Shown here: positions 7,986 to 16,863 of the stretch, one piece after another | How the letters are laid out: each line of letters starts with the position of its first letter | Numbering within the stretch: position 1 is the first letter of the stretch | NCBI GenBank assembly: GCA_946537885.1 | Contig: CAMNGC010000018.1 | Coordinates: forward strand, 1-36,910 | Direction: 5' to 3' | DNA length: 36,910 bases | Source of the DNA: an uncultured Clostridia bacterium | GTDB lineage: Bacteria > Bacillota > Clostridia > Saccharofermentanales > Saccharofermentanaceae | Made by a program: the position numbers and the translations under genes | Notes under the pieces: model-generated | The model's input: only the letters and a program-made list of their open reading frames with translations | The model's database searches: none | Told to the model about the DNA's origin: nothing

Positions 7986-10553
7986 TTGATCAACAGTAAG
8001 ATACAGTATCTTATAGTCGGCGCATTAGCCCTGATCACGGGTGTCGCCATAAGCCTTATGGTCAGCTCTTCTCTTAAGAGCGGTCATGGAGGGGGCAGGC
8101 TTGATCCCGAAGGTCAGGCTATTGTCACGAGGATCGCCGAGACAAGCGGCGGAAGTGAATATGAGGCCAAAGCTCAGGCAAGGATAGAACGCGGGCTTAT
8201 GACCGTGGGTGACTATTGCGTCCACTCTCTGACTTCGCCTTCCTATCTTTCCGGCAACATAAGCGATGAGACTTTCGCTTATGATCTCGCCTATATCATC
8301 ACCGGAGATCATAACGACCCTATGGCATTAGAGATCTTGGGCGACCTGTCTTCATATTCTCGAAAATATGTTACCGACAAGTACATCTCGGCCGTAGACT
8401 CTGACTATGCCGCAGCATCCGATATCGAGACGACCGGAAGTTCTTTTACTGACTGCATCGTAAGCAGGAGTTTAGGAGACAGCGAAGGAATAACCATCGG
8501 CATCAGAGAGGTTCGTGGCAGTTTCTCTGTAACGGGAGATGAGGTCAGAACGGACTTCTTTGTAGACGGTGTTCTCTATCAGGGCAACCTTAGGATGACT
8601 GAGACATCTGACGGTAAATATGATTTTGTCATGGCATGGGATACGGCAGGCGTCGATACGGGTTATCATGACATAAGGATCCTGATGAGATCTTCAGACG
8701 GCCGCGGTATGACTGCCGAAGGCGGTTCGGTTTATATTCCTTCATGCAAAACCCTGGAGAATACATCTGTGGTTAACGGTTCTATTGATGCAGGCAGCAG
8801 TGAGTCCTGGTATACGCTGGATGCCGGTGAGAATCATGCTTTTGTAAACTTTGTCGGACTGTCGGATGATATCAAGGTATCCCTCTACGATGTCTATGGC
8901 AATGTGATCGGAACCAATGATCTGAACGGATCTCAGTATGAGGTCTTAAGAGGTTATCGTCAGGATGTGGCGGCAGTCGAGGCTGAGACCGGTATTACCG
9001 GTGTATCCAATGTTTATTATGTCAGAGTCCAGCGCGGTGAGAACTGCGGAACTGAAGACGGACAGGTAAGCTATACTATGGTCCAGAGTCTGAATGTTGC
9101 TGGATATGACGGTCAGTATTATGCGGTTTTGGACGGTGTCGATGCTGTTCCGACTCCTCTGCCTCTCGTGGGAAGATCGGATCTGTCCGGAACTAATGTC
9201 AGAGTCAAGGGCTCCGACGGTTCTGTAATAGATCTTATTTACGATGATATAAGATTTCTGCCTCTTAACGGTTTCCTGTCGGAATTCTATATTAAAGATG
9301 CCGTGACCGGCACTCCGCTGATGCTGTCGCCTCAGTTCAGCAAGACCAATGAGAACTACGGATTCTATGCTGCCGATACTGACAGGATAACGGTAAATGC
9401 CATTGCTCAGGAGGGATATGCGTCTAAGGTTACGATCAGTAATGAGAGCGGCGAGGGAGTTTTCGAAGCGATACAGGGACAGGCAATAGATCTTGCTGAC
9501 GGCGAGAATCTGCTGACTGTATCTGTTACATCGTTTACAGGAGATGTAAAGGTCTATACTTTTTATATCCTCAAGGGTGATGACGAAGGCGATTTTGCCG
9601 AGGAATGCTTATCCCGATTCCCGGAGTCATACGGAAGCGGTCTGTGGCTGCTTCACAATATCCACCCGGGATATGTTTTCGAGCCGTATGATACAGGGCT
9701 TGATTTTGCAACGGTTCTCTCCAATGAGGACAATGGCAGCAGAAGCCTTGCAAGTGTCTATACTCACCCCAACTGGGTTAAGTCCGACAGTCCCGTTTAT
9801 GACGGCGGCGGATGGATGGCTGCGACTGATCAGGTTGTAAGTTTTTTCCTTGATCCCCGTAATTTCCTGGAGCCGCAGCATCTCTTTATGTTTGAGAAGC
9901 TTTCTTTCGACCCTGATGTTCATACGGTTGAAGGTGTTCGCTCCATTATTGAGGGAAGCTTTATGGATACGGATGAATATGACTATGCTCAGATAATCTA
10001 TAATTCCGGAGAACAGGCAAATGTGTCACCTTATCTGCTTGCCAGCAGGATCATTCAGGAGATGGGCTACAGCGGTCAATCCGAGCTCTGTCACGGAACG
10101 CTGCCGGGTTATGAGGGCTACTATAATTTCTATAATATCGGTTCGACCCCTGATCCGGATATTCCCAACGGAGCCCTGATCAATGGCGCCAGATATGCCA
10201 TGTGGGGCCGTAATCCCGATGAACAGGTGATAGATGAGGATGAAGCTGCCTTAATGCTGCCATGGGATAATGTGGAAGATGCGATCCTGGGAGGCGCATT
10301 ATGGATTGCTTCCGGCTACACATCCGTCGGTCAGAATACTCTTTATTTCCAGAAGTTCGATGTGATCGAAAATGATGACGGTCTTTATATGCATCAGTAT
10401 GCCCAGAACATTTCAATGGCATATTCCGAGGGGGCCAGATATTTCAACGGCTATTCCTCCCAGCGCATGTTGGACAGCCGGTTTGTATTTGTCATCCCGA
10501 TATATGATAATATGCCTGAGTATTACGGTTATTGTCCCGAGCCGGGTGCCTGA
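7986..10553 (+). CDS. Membrane-anchored beta-N-acetylglucosaminidase with cadherin-like domain
   Basis: The 855-residue protein has an uncleaved N-terminal membrane anchor (about residues 8-27) and a long extracytoplasmic part. Residues of about 455-535 form a cadherin-like beta-sandwich (PF12733-like: YASKVTISNESG through VKVYTFYILKG). The C-terminal part, about 600-850, is a glucosaminidase domain of the LytB/LytD (GH73-like) type. It contains SPYLLASRIIQEMG with the likely catalytic Glu at residue 692, then NFYNIG and later ALWIASGY. These enzymes cut the glycan strands of peptidoglycan. The start is TTG at 7986, because no ATG in this frame lies near the membrane segment and AGGG lies 8 nt upstream. 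It sits 16 bp after yfbR and 11 bp before a cohesin-like gene that carries the same type of beta-sandwich. Confidence 0.87.
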   Translation: MINSKIQYLIVGALALITGVAISLMVSSSLKSGHGGGRLDPEGQAIVTRIAETSGGSEYEAKAQARIERGLMTVGDYCVHSLTSPSYLSGNISDETFAYDLAYIITGDHNDPMALEILGDLSSYSRKYVTDKYISAVDSDYAAASDIETTGSSFTDCIVSRSLGDSEGITIGIREVRGSFSVTGDEVRTDFFVDGVLYQGNLRMTETSDGKYDFVMAWDTAGVDTGYHDIRILMRSSDGRGMTAEGGSVYIPSCKTLENTSVVNGSIDAGSSESWYTLDAGENHAFVNFVGLSDDIKVSLYDVYGNVIGTNDLNGSQYEVLRGYRQDVAAVEAETGITGVSNVYYVRVQRGENCGTEDGQVSYTMVQSLNVAGYDGQYYAVLDGVDAVPTPLPLVGRSDLSGTNVRVKGSDGSVIDLIYDDIRFLPLNGFLSEFYIKDAVTGTPLMLSPQFSKTNENYGFYAADTDRITVNAIAQEGYASKVTISNESGEGVFEAIQGQAIDLADGENLLTVSVTSFTGDVKVYTFYILKGDDEGDFAEECLSRFPESYGSGLWLLHNIHPGYVFEPYDTGLDFATVLSNEDNGSRSLASVYTHPNWVKSDSPVYDGGGWMAATDQVVSFFLDPRNFLEPQHLFMFEKLSFDPDVHTVEGVRSIIEGSFMDTDEYDYAQIIYNSGEQANVSPYLLASRIIQEMGYSGQSELCHGTLPGYEGYYNFYNIGSTPDPDIPNGALINGARYAMWGRNPDEQVIDEDEAALMLPWDNVEDAILGGALWIASGYTSVGQNTLYFQKFDVIENDDGLYMHQYAQNISMAYSEGARYFNGYSSQRMLDSRFVFVIPIYDNMPEYYGYCPEPGA

Positions 10554-10564
10554 CTGGAGGTTAT

Positions 10565-12055
10565 ATGAGAATAAGGGAGGGGAGTAAGAGGATACTTGTG
10601 GCGGCAGGAGCGGCGTTCCTGATCTGTTGGCTTGCCTTCTCTTTGACCTGTTTCCCGACTCCATCTGTCAAAGCTGACGGCTCGATCAATCTGTCTCTTC
10701 AGACTGCTACGGATTCTCCCAATCCCGGTGATATCGTCACGGTGACGGTAATAGCTGATAATCTTCCGCATATCACGAGATTCGGGCAACTGTCATTTAC
10801 CTATGATGCATCTCTTACAGAATTCGTGTCCTGTCAACCCTCACCGGAATTGGTCAATTATATCTATACGACTGACAGCTCGGAAAGCGGCGTCGTAAAA
10901 GTATCGGCAGCAGACGAGATGAGCGAGTCCCTGATCACGGATGCCGGCGGCTTTGGAGAGGGGACGGAGCTAAGTGAAGATCCCTCATTCTATTCTGATT
11001 CCCCCGTTATCCTTTTCAGTATCTCTTTCAGGGTCAAGGCCGATGCAGAGGGTGTAATGGGCTTTGGCATAAGCGAGACGGGAACATTTACCGACAGTAT
11101 CCTTAATAATGTTGAGGCATATGTATCAGGCAACCTCTTTGTCACCATCGCAAAGGCGATATCGTCTGACAGTTCTTTGGCGGGGCTGTCGATCACGGGT
11201 GTTGCTTTAACGCCTGTTTTCTCCTCTGAAATAACCGAATATACCGCCACGGTCAATCGTAATGTCACCGAGGTCGATGTTAATACGACGGCAAGTAATA
11301 TGATGGCCAGTGTGGCGATAGCGGGAGCATCTAATCTTCAGGTCGGAGAGAATATAATCACTATCGATGTAACTGCTCAGGATGGTGTGAATACCACTCA
11401 ATATAAGATCTATCTTAACAGGCAGGAAGATACTCTCCCCGAAGGCGCAGGCGTCGTAGATGCTTACGGTAAGACCTTTTCGTTCATTAGTTTGCCGCCC
11501 GATCCCAATCTGCCGGACGGTTTTGTTCAGACTACGAGGATCATCAACGGTTATACTGTTCCGGTATATGCTAATGAGGGAGTTTCAAGCGTAATCCTTT
11601 ACCTTTACGACGGTGAGAATTCGCCGGGATTCTATTTCTATAATCCCTCAAGTAATACGGTCATGCCGTATGTGCCGGGAGAGGCTGTTATAAGGACCAG
11701 CCGTGTCCTGACAGTAAGTTCTGTACCGTCCAATGTCTCGATCCCGGAAGGCTTGACAGCGAGCAGCAGGATCATCGGCGATTCGGAGATATCGGGATAT
11801 ACAGACAGTGAAGGAACTTTTGTCTGCTATCTGAGAGACGAGGACGGTTCCAGAGGTTTTTATGCTTACGATGAAGATTCCGGTGATTTTACGGATTATC
11901 ATCCCGTGGATCGCACTCCCGAGAGGATTTATCGTATAATGTTTATCGTGTTCCTCTCGACAACTGTTCTCGAAGCGGGAATAATAGTTGTGATACTGTA
12001 TTTGATCCGCAAGATCATCATTATCAGAACAAAGCCGAGGCCTAAGAGAGTATAA
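10565..12055 (+). CDS. Cohesin-like/cadherin-like surface protein with C-terminal membrane anchor
   Basis: The 496-residue protein starts at ATG 10565 (GGAGG 4 nt upstream), followed by a signal peptide of about 38 residues. Residues of about 40-195 resemble a cohesin/carbohydrate-binding beta-sandwich, with a typical N-terminus NPGDIVTVTVIADN and a FRVKADAEG strand. Residues of about 200-285 are a cadherin-like beta-sandwich (LAGLSITGVALTPVF ... TTQYKIYLNR). A third region of about 170 residues is unassigned. A membrane helix at about 455-483 ends in a basic tail, so the protein is anchored at both the cell-surface side and the cytoplasmic end. I infer a role in wall attachment or assembly with the preceding glucosaminidase. 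No dockerin or cellulosome gene is visible, so a cellulosome role is not supported. Confidence 0.75.
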   Translation: MRIREGSKRILVAAGAAFLICWLAFSLTCFPTPSVKADGSINLSLQTATDSPNPGDIVTVTVIADNLPHITRFGQLSFTYDASLTEFVSCQPSPELVNYIYTTDSSESGVVKVSAADEMSESLITDAGGFGEGTELSEDPSFYSDSPVILFSISFRVKADAEGVMGFGISETGTFTDSILNNVEAYVSGNLFVTIAKAISSDSSLAGLSITGVALTPVFSSEITEYTATVNRNVTEVDVNTTASNMMASVAIAGASNLQVGENIITIDVTAQDGVNTTQYKIYLNRQEDTLPEGAGVVDAYGKTFSFISLPPDPNLPDGFVQTTRIINGYTVPVYANEGVSSVILYLYDGENSPGFYFYNPSSNTVMPYVPGEAVIRTSRVLTVSSVPSNVSIPEGLTASSRIIGDSEISGYTDSEGTFVCYLRDEDGSRGFYAYDEDSGDFTDYHPVDRTPERIYRIMFIVFLSTTVLEAGIIVVILYLIRKIIIIRTKPRPKRV

Positions 12056-12065
12056 CGGAGGGTTA

Positions 12066-12602
12066 ATGGGAGTATCGACATTGCTTTATGGTAACGATAA
12101 TCTGACGGAAGGTCAGGAAAAGGGACGCCAGGCTCTGGTGTACCTGCTGGCCGGCATAGTATCGACGATAGTAAATGCCGCGAGCTTCGTTATTTTCGAT
12201 AAGATCGTAACCAAATCCGTTTATGTGACCATAATCAAGTGGAGCTTTGATGCGATGCTCTATCTGAATCAGGGACTGTCCTGGCTTCTTTCCATGATCG
12301 CATCATACATTATGATAAGGCTCTTTGTTTTCAGGTCCAATGGGCATGTCGTAAAGGAATTGTTTCAGTTTGTATCCACGAGATTTCTGACCTTCCTTGT
12401 TGTCAGCGAGGCTCTGTTTATGTTAGTCGTTATGTTCACGGAGCACTTTGTCGGGATGAGCAGGGATACGGTGTTGATCGAAGTCTTAGGCCTTAACCTG
12501 ACAGTGCTCTATCTGCTTAAGGCTCTTAATGGACTGGTGGCCGCGGGTATCAACTATATGCTGAGTTTTTTTGTTGTATTTAAGGAGAAGAAAAATGACT
12601 GA
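12066..12602 (+). CDS. GtrA family membrane protein
   Basis: The 178-residue protein has four predicted membrane helices and the GtrA-family pattern: an N-terminal helix with LAGIVSTIVNAASFVIFD, then SWLLSMIASYIMIRLFVFR, and the closing helix ending in NYMLSFFVVFKEK. GtrA proteins are thought to move polyprenyl-linked sugars across the membrane or to help cell-wall glycosylation. The partner glycosyltransferase is not present here. The ribosome site is GGAGGG, 3-4 nt upstream. The last 8 nt overlap the folC start, giving translational coupling. Confidence 0.85.
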   Translation: MGVSTLLYGNDNLTEGQEKGRQALVYLLAGIVSTIVNAASFVIFDKIVTKSVYVTIIKWSFDAMLYLNQGLSWLLSMIASYIMIRLFVFRSNGHVVKELFQFVSTRFLTFLVVSEALFMLVVMFTEHFVGMSRDTVLIEVLGLNLTVLYLLKALNGLVAAGINYMLSFFVVFKEKKND

Positions 12603-14013
12603 GGAGAATTCCACACCGGAATATCTGAAGGACGCTCTTAAGTTCGGCATCAATCTCGGTCTTAGCAGAATGATAAGACTGAACGAACTGTTGGGAGATC
12701 CGGTATCCCGTTTCAAATGCATACATATTGCCGGTACCAACGGCAAGGGATCCGTTACCACTTACATCTCATCGATCCTGGCGGCTTCGGGACTTAAGGT
12801 CGGTGTTTATACGTCGCCCTTCCTGGAGAGGTTCTCTGAGAGGATCCGTATTATCGACGGCCTTGGCGGACTTGTTTCTTTAAGAAAAGACGAGTGCTAT
12901 GGCGAGATCGATCAGACCTCCGTGGAGACGATCCTGGAGCGGATTAGATCCGCTTGTGAGCAGATGGAGCAAGAAGGATATGAGCACCCCACGGAATTCG
13001 AATTGACTACGGCACTGTGCTATGTTTTTTTCGCTGACAATAATATAGATGTGGCAGTGCTCGAGACGGGCCTCGGCGGCAGACTTGATGCAACAAATAT
13101 CATAAAAGATCCTCTCTGCACGGCTATCACGGCCATGGGGATGGATCATTCCGACAGACTTGGTAATACCATTGGCGAGATCGCGAGTGAAAAGGCCGGG
13201 ATCTTTAAGTCCGGCTGTAAAGCCCTCGTATACGATCCCGATGAGTCTATCCTGGATAAGGAATCTGCCGCTACAGTAAGAGAGGTATTTCTCGAAAAGG
13301 CCCGTGCCGTGGCTGCCCCCATCGAATTTGTCGGAGCAGGCTCTTTCGAAGTTGATTATCCTTCTGATGGCAGGATGTATTTCAAAGCTGCTTTTACGAG
13401 AGGCAGGATCTACGATACATCAATGCCCGGAGAGCATCAGATCGGCAATTGCGCCCTTGCTGTTGCCTGCTGTAGAGAAGTATCAGGTAAGAACGGGATC
13501 AGCATATCAGAAGACGATATCGTTAACGGCGTCAGGGAGGCAGTCTGGAAAGGGCGAGCCGAATGCATGTCGACGGATCCCATCCTGATCCTGGACGGCG
13601 GACATAATCCCCAGGGAGCTGCAAGCCTTGCCGGTGTACTTGGCAGGATCATGGAGGGAAGACTTCGGAATGTCCCCTTAAGAGTCGTCATGGGGGCTAT
13701 GGCCGACAAGGATGTTGACGGCATAATAAGGGCCTTAAAAGACGGCGGTGTGATAGTCGGCGAGATCTACGGAGTTACTGTCAATAACCCGAGGAGCATG
13801 AGGGCTTCCGAGATTTGTAATCGAGTTAAACTCGTGTATAATAACGGCGTTAAGGCAGTGGACAGCTTAAGTCCCCGTGATGCTGTAAAGCAAGCTTACG
13901 AGGCTTCCGTTGAGGATGGCATGCCTATGCTCGTAACGGGTTCGCTGTATCTTATAGGTGAAGTCAGGGCAGAACTTAAGGCCCTTACAACGGACGGAAA
14001 AGATAATGGATAA
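12595..14013 (+). CDS. folC: Folylpolyglutamate synthase/dihydrofolate synthase
   Basis: The 472-residue Mur-ligase-family enzyme adds glutamate to (dihydro)folates in the cytoplasm. It shows the P-loop GTNGKGS (47-53), then YTSPFLERFSERI, the TEFELTT and VLETGLGGRLDATN motifs, the GMDHSDRLGNTI block with EKAGIFKSG (carbamylated Lys), and LDGGHNPQGA plus MADKDVDGI in the C-terminal domain. Start 12595 was chosen because AAGGAG lies 7 nt upstream and the family begins near here. Longer in-frame extensions run into the GtrA gene. The stop overlaps the next gene by 8 nt. Confidence 0.95.
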   Translation: MTEENSTPEYLKDALKFGINLGLSRMIRLNELLGDPVSRFKCIHIAGTNGKGSVTTYISSILAASGLKVGVYTSPFLERFSERIRIIDGLGGLVSLRKDECYGEIDQTSVETILERIRSACEQMEQEGYEHPTEFELTTALCYVFFADNNIDVAVLETGLGGRLDATNIIKDPLCTAITAMGMDHSDRLGNTIGEIASEKAGIFKSGCKALVYDPDESILDKESAATVREVFLEKARAVAAPIEFVGAGSFEVDYPSDGRMYFKAAFTRGRIYDTSMPGEHQIGNCALAVACCREVSGKNGISISEDDIVNGVREAVWKGRAECMSTDPILILDGGHNPQGAASLAGVLGRIMEGRLRNVPLRVVMGAMADKDVDGIIRALKDGGVIVGEIYGVTVNNPRSMRASEICNRVKLVYNNGVKAVDSLSPRDAVKQAYEASVEDGMPMLVTGSLYLIGEVRAELKALTTDGKDNG

Positions 14014-15166
14014 ATATCAACAGTTAGCTCAGATGCTGACTCCTATCGAGGAGAAGGATCTAATCCTTTTTAATATCAGCCCGGAAGAGAAATCTCAGTT
14101 GGTCCGGCAGTATAATCGCGCGCTTATCAACGCTCAGGGTGACGGAACGGATGTTGCCCAGATATTCTTAAAGCCTTTGATCTCACAGTATCCTTCATGG
14201 GGAGATGCGGCATTGATCTTCGGGCTTTGCCTGGCAAGAGAGAATCAGCTCCCCAGGGCTGAGCAATCCATCGAATATGCTATCAATAACACATTGGGTT
14301 CTGAGTCCAATCTGACGGTGGCGCAGACCGCCATCAGGAGTGTCAGGGAGGATATGAAGAATCCCGATTATAAGAAGGAAGCAAGCGGCAGGGGCAGATC
14401 AAAGTCTTCGATGGTATCTTCCGGAGATTCCGCGACTGCCAGAAGCGGTATGCAGGCTCCGATCCTTATGAAAGCGTCTTCACGTCCTGCAAAGATCCAA
14501 ATGGCTTCCGATAAAGAGAGAAGAGATATCATGATGCGTTCCGCTTCGGGCGGAGATGAGATGCCTCGTGACGATATCAATATGGAGAATGTCAGGACAA
14601 CAGGCGAGAATATGAGGTTGGCCGTAAAGATCATCGCAGGTCTTGTGATAGTCGCCCTGCTTTTTGTTCTGATCTACTTTGTGATCATTCCCGCAGCCTT
14701 AAAACTTAAGTCAGCAGATGATTATGAAGAGCGTAATGATTATCTGGTCGAGAAGCTTAATGATAATAAGTCCGACCCCACCGTAGCGGCTATCCTTGCA
14801 GACTATGCCGAGAAGTTCGATGACGTAGATGCCGCTGATGTGGCTGCGGCAGCAGCTGCCTCAGCTTCTGAGAGTGAAGCGGCCGAGGGCGGGGCTGAGG
14901 ATACGAAGCCTGTAGCAGATGATGCTTCTCCATCCGCAGCGTCTGAAACCGGAACAAGCGCACCTGTAACAGATGCAGCCGAGACTACTCCGGAAGACAG
15001 CGACGAGGCTTCAGCTGATGTGGTCGCCCCCGTTATCGGAGGCGGAGACGGGCAGGATCAGACTGAGCCAGCGGCAACAGGGGATGAAAGCACCGAAAGC
15101 ATCAATGAAGACGCTAATGCCGCTGATGAAGCGACAGCTGCCACAGAGCCCACTCAAAATCAATAA
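14006..15166 (+). CDS. Single-pass membrane protein with acidic Ala-rich tail, function unknown
   Basis: I do not recognise this 386-residue protein. Residues 1-120 look helical and could be a small TPR-like domain (SWGDAALIFGLCLARENQLPRAEQ). Residues of about 125-200 are basic and low-complexity. One membrane helix lies at about 206-232, and after it comes a Lys/Asp-rich helix, then a long tail (about 270-386) rich in Ala, Glu, Asp, Ser and Thr that is probably disordered and outside the cell. The start at 14006 overlaps the end of folC by 8 nt; GGAAAAG serves as a weak ribosome site. The layout (folded cytoplasmic domain, one helix, long acidic tail) suggests a scaffold or sensor, but nothing shows a partner. 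Confidence 0.7.
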   Translation: MDKYQQLAQMLTPIEEKDLILFNISPEEKSQLVRQYNRALINAQGDGTDVAQIFLKPLISQYPSWGDAALIFGLCLARENQLPRAEQSIEYAINNTLGSESNLTVAQTAIRSVREDMKNPDYKKEASGRGRSKSSMVSSGDSATARSGMQAPILMKASSRPAKIQMASDKERRDIMMRSASGGDEMPRDDINMENVRTTGENMRLAVKIIAGLVIVALLFVLIYFVIIPAALKLKSADDYEERNDYLVEKLNDNKSDPTVAAILADYAEKFDDVDAADVAAAAAASASESEAAEGGAEDTKPVADDASPSAASETGTSAPVTDAAETTPEDSDEASADVVAPVIGGGDGQDQTEPAATGDESTESINEDANAADEATAATEPTQNQ

Positions 15167-15186
15167 CCCAACGCCAAGAGTTGTAG

Positions 15187-15192
15187 TATAAT
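15187..15192 (+). promoter_or_regulatory. Candidate -10 of thrC
   Basis: A perfect TATAAT lies 30 bp before the thrC start in the 55-bp gap after the preceding gene. No good -35 or extended -10 TG is seen, so read-through from the upstream genes may still contribute. Confidence 0.4.
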
Positions 15193-15221
15193 AACCGACA
15201 TATATCGGAGGTAATACCATT

Positions 15222-16727
15222 ATGAAATATATAAGCACAAGAGGATATGATAAGAAGTTTTCGGCAGCGGAAGCCATCATTATGGGTATCGCGCCGGATG
15301 GCGGACTCTTTGTCCCCGAATCTATTCCCGCTTTGAGTGACAACGACATCGAAGAGATGAGGAACATGCAGTTCTATCAGATCTCAGCCCGGGTGCTCTC
15401 GAAGTTCCTGGATGATTTCAGTGAGAAGGAATTATTGGACTACACTTCTCAGGCCTATCATGAGGATAAGTGGGGCGAGAATACGGTTCCTCTGGTTCAG
15501 CTTAATCCTTACAACGAGAGAGAATATATTCTCGAACTCTGGCATGGCCCGACGGCTGCCTTTAAGGATGTCGCTCTCCAGCTGCTTCCCCATCTTATGA
15601 CGGCTTCCATTAAGAAAACCGGCGAGCAGAAGAAGATCTGTATCCTGACGGCTACATCCGGCGATACGGGTAAGGCTGCTCTCGAGGGTTTTAAGGATCT
15701 GCCCGGTACGGAGATAATCGTTTTCTATCCTACGGGCGGTGTATCCGAGGCTCAGAAGCTTCAGATGATCACGACTACGGGTGCCAACACACATGTTATC
15801 GCTGTCAACGGTTGCTTCGATGATGCTCAGACCGGTGTTAAGAAGATTTTCGCTGATAAAGCATTTAACGACGAGATGAATGCTTCCGGCATCAAGCTGT
15901 CTTCTGCCAATTCCATTAACTGGGGGCGCCTGGTACCTCAGATCGCCTACTATGTTTATTCATATATCGAGCTGCTCCGCAACGAGCATATCGAAAAGGG
16001 CGAGGCCATAAATATCGTCGTGCCTACAGGCAACTTTGGAAACATTTTGGCTGCTTGGTATGCTAAGCAGATGGGGATCCCGGTACACCGTCTGATCTGC
16101 GCATCCAACCGCAACAAGGTTCTTTGCGACTTCTTCAGCTCCGGTAAGTATGACAGAAACCGTGAGTTCTTTAAGACCACATCTCCTTCCATGGATATCC
16201 TGATCTCTTCTAATCTGGAGAGACTTCTTTTCGAGATAACCGGAAAGAATTCCGAGAAGGTGAACGAGTGGATGAAGGATCTGAATTCACAGGGAGTTTA
16301 TACTGTCGATGCTGCAACGCTTAAGGCTCTGCAGAAGCTGTTCGTCGGAGGCTTTGCCGATGAGACCGGAGTAGCCAAGACCATCCTTGATGTATATGAC
16401 AGAACGGATAATGTTATCGATACCCACACGGCAGTAGGTTTTAATATCTACAACCGTTACCACCAGAGATCCGGCGACGAGTCCAAGACGGTGTTTGCAG
16501 CAACAGCGTCCCCCTTCAAATTCTCGCCTGCAGTAATGGACGCTCTGAAGGGATCCGGCTACAGTAGCGGCCGTTCGGTAGAGACTATTATCAAGGAGCT
16601 TTCCGAGGAGAGCGGACTTGAGATACCTGCCGGTATTAAGGACCTGTCATCAAAGGAGATCCTGCATAAGGATGTCATCGAAAAGGATGATATGGAACAG
16701 AAGGTAAGATCTATTCTGGTCGACTAA
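15222..16727 (+). CDS. thrC: Threonine synthase
   Basis: The 501-residue PLP enzyme converts O-phospho-homoserine to threonine. The N-terminal MKYISTRGYDKKFSAAEAI and APDGGLFVPE block is typical of threonine synthases. The PLP lysine is K115 in GPTAAFKDVALQ. TATSGDTGKAAL, FYPTGGVSEAQK and VPTGNFGNILAAWYA form the cofactor phosphate and substrate sites. Length fits the longer bacterial/fungal subgroup with a C-terminal DxHTAVG region. A GGAGG ribosome site lies 10 nt upstream. No other threonine-pathway gene is nearby. Confidence 0.97.
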   Translation: MKYISTRGYDKKFSAAEAIIMGIAPDGGLFVPESIPALSDNDIEEMRNMQFYQISARVLSKFLDDFSEKELLDYTSQAYHEDKWGENTVPLVQLNPYNEREYILELWHGPTAAFKDVALQLLPHLMTASIKKTGEQKKICILTATSGDTGKAALEGFKDLPGTEIIVFYPTGGVSEAQKLQMITTTGANTHVIAVNGCFDDAQTGVKKIFADKAFNDEMNASGIKLSSANSINWGRLVPQIAYYVYSYIELLRNEHIEKGEAINIVVPTGNFGNILAAWYAKQMGIPVHRLICASNRNKVLCDFFSSGKYDRNREFFKTTSPSMDILISSNLERLLFEITGKNSEKVNEWMKDLNSQGVYTVDAATLKALQKLFVGGFADETGVAKTILDVYDRTDNVIDTHTAVGFNIYNRYHQRSGDESKTVFAATASPFKFSPAVMDALKGSGYSSGRSVETIIKELSEESGLEIPAGIKDLSSKEILHKDVIEKDDMEQKVRSILVD

Positions 16728-16738
16728 AAGCGGCTTTT

Positions 16739-16761
16739 GTCTGATGCACAAAAAATCAGAC
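16739..16761 (+). terminator. Weak hairpin after thrC
   Basis: A 7-bp stem (GTCTGAT/ATCAGAC) lies 12 bp after the thrC stop, with an A-rich loop and no T tract. It could slow or end transcription, or be chance. The rest of the 136-bp gap before carB is AT-rich and contains only weak promoter-like motifs (TATACT at 16782, TTTAAT at 16835). Confidence 0.3.
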
Positions 16762-16863
16762 TAAAATTATTCAACTTTCTGTATACTTTACGTTCGCACG
16801 AAGCTCATTGTTGTGTTAATATCTTTAACAATAATTTAATAGAGAAAGTACGAGGGTAAGTGT

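Noticed and set aside
10565..12055. Cellulosome scaffoldin
   Set aside because: Only one cohesin-like fold, no dockerin, no carbohydrate-active partner other than a peptidoglycan hydrolase; anchored by its own membrane helix.
16762..16863. Pyrimidine (PyrR) attenuator before carB
   Set aside because: No PyrR-binding loop or overlapping terminator/antiterminator could be found in the 136-bp gap.
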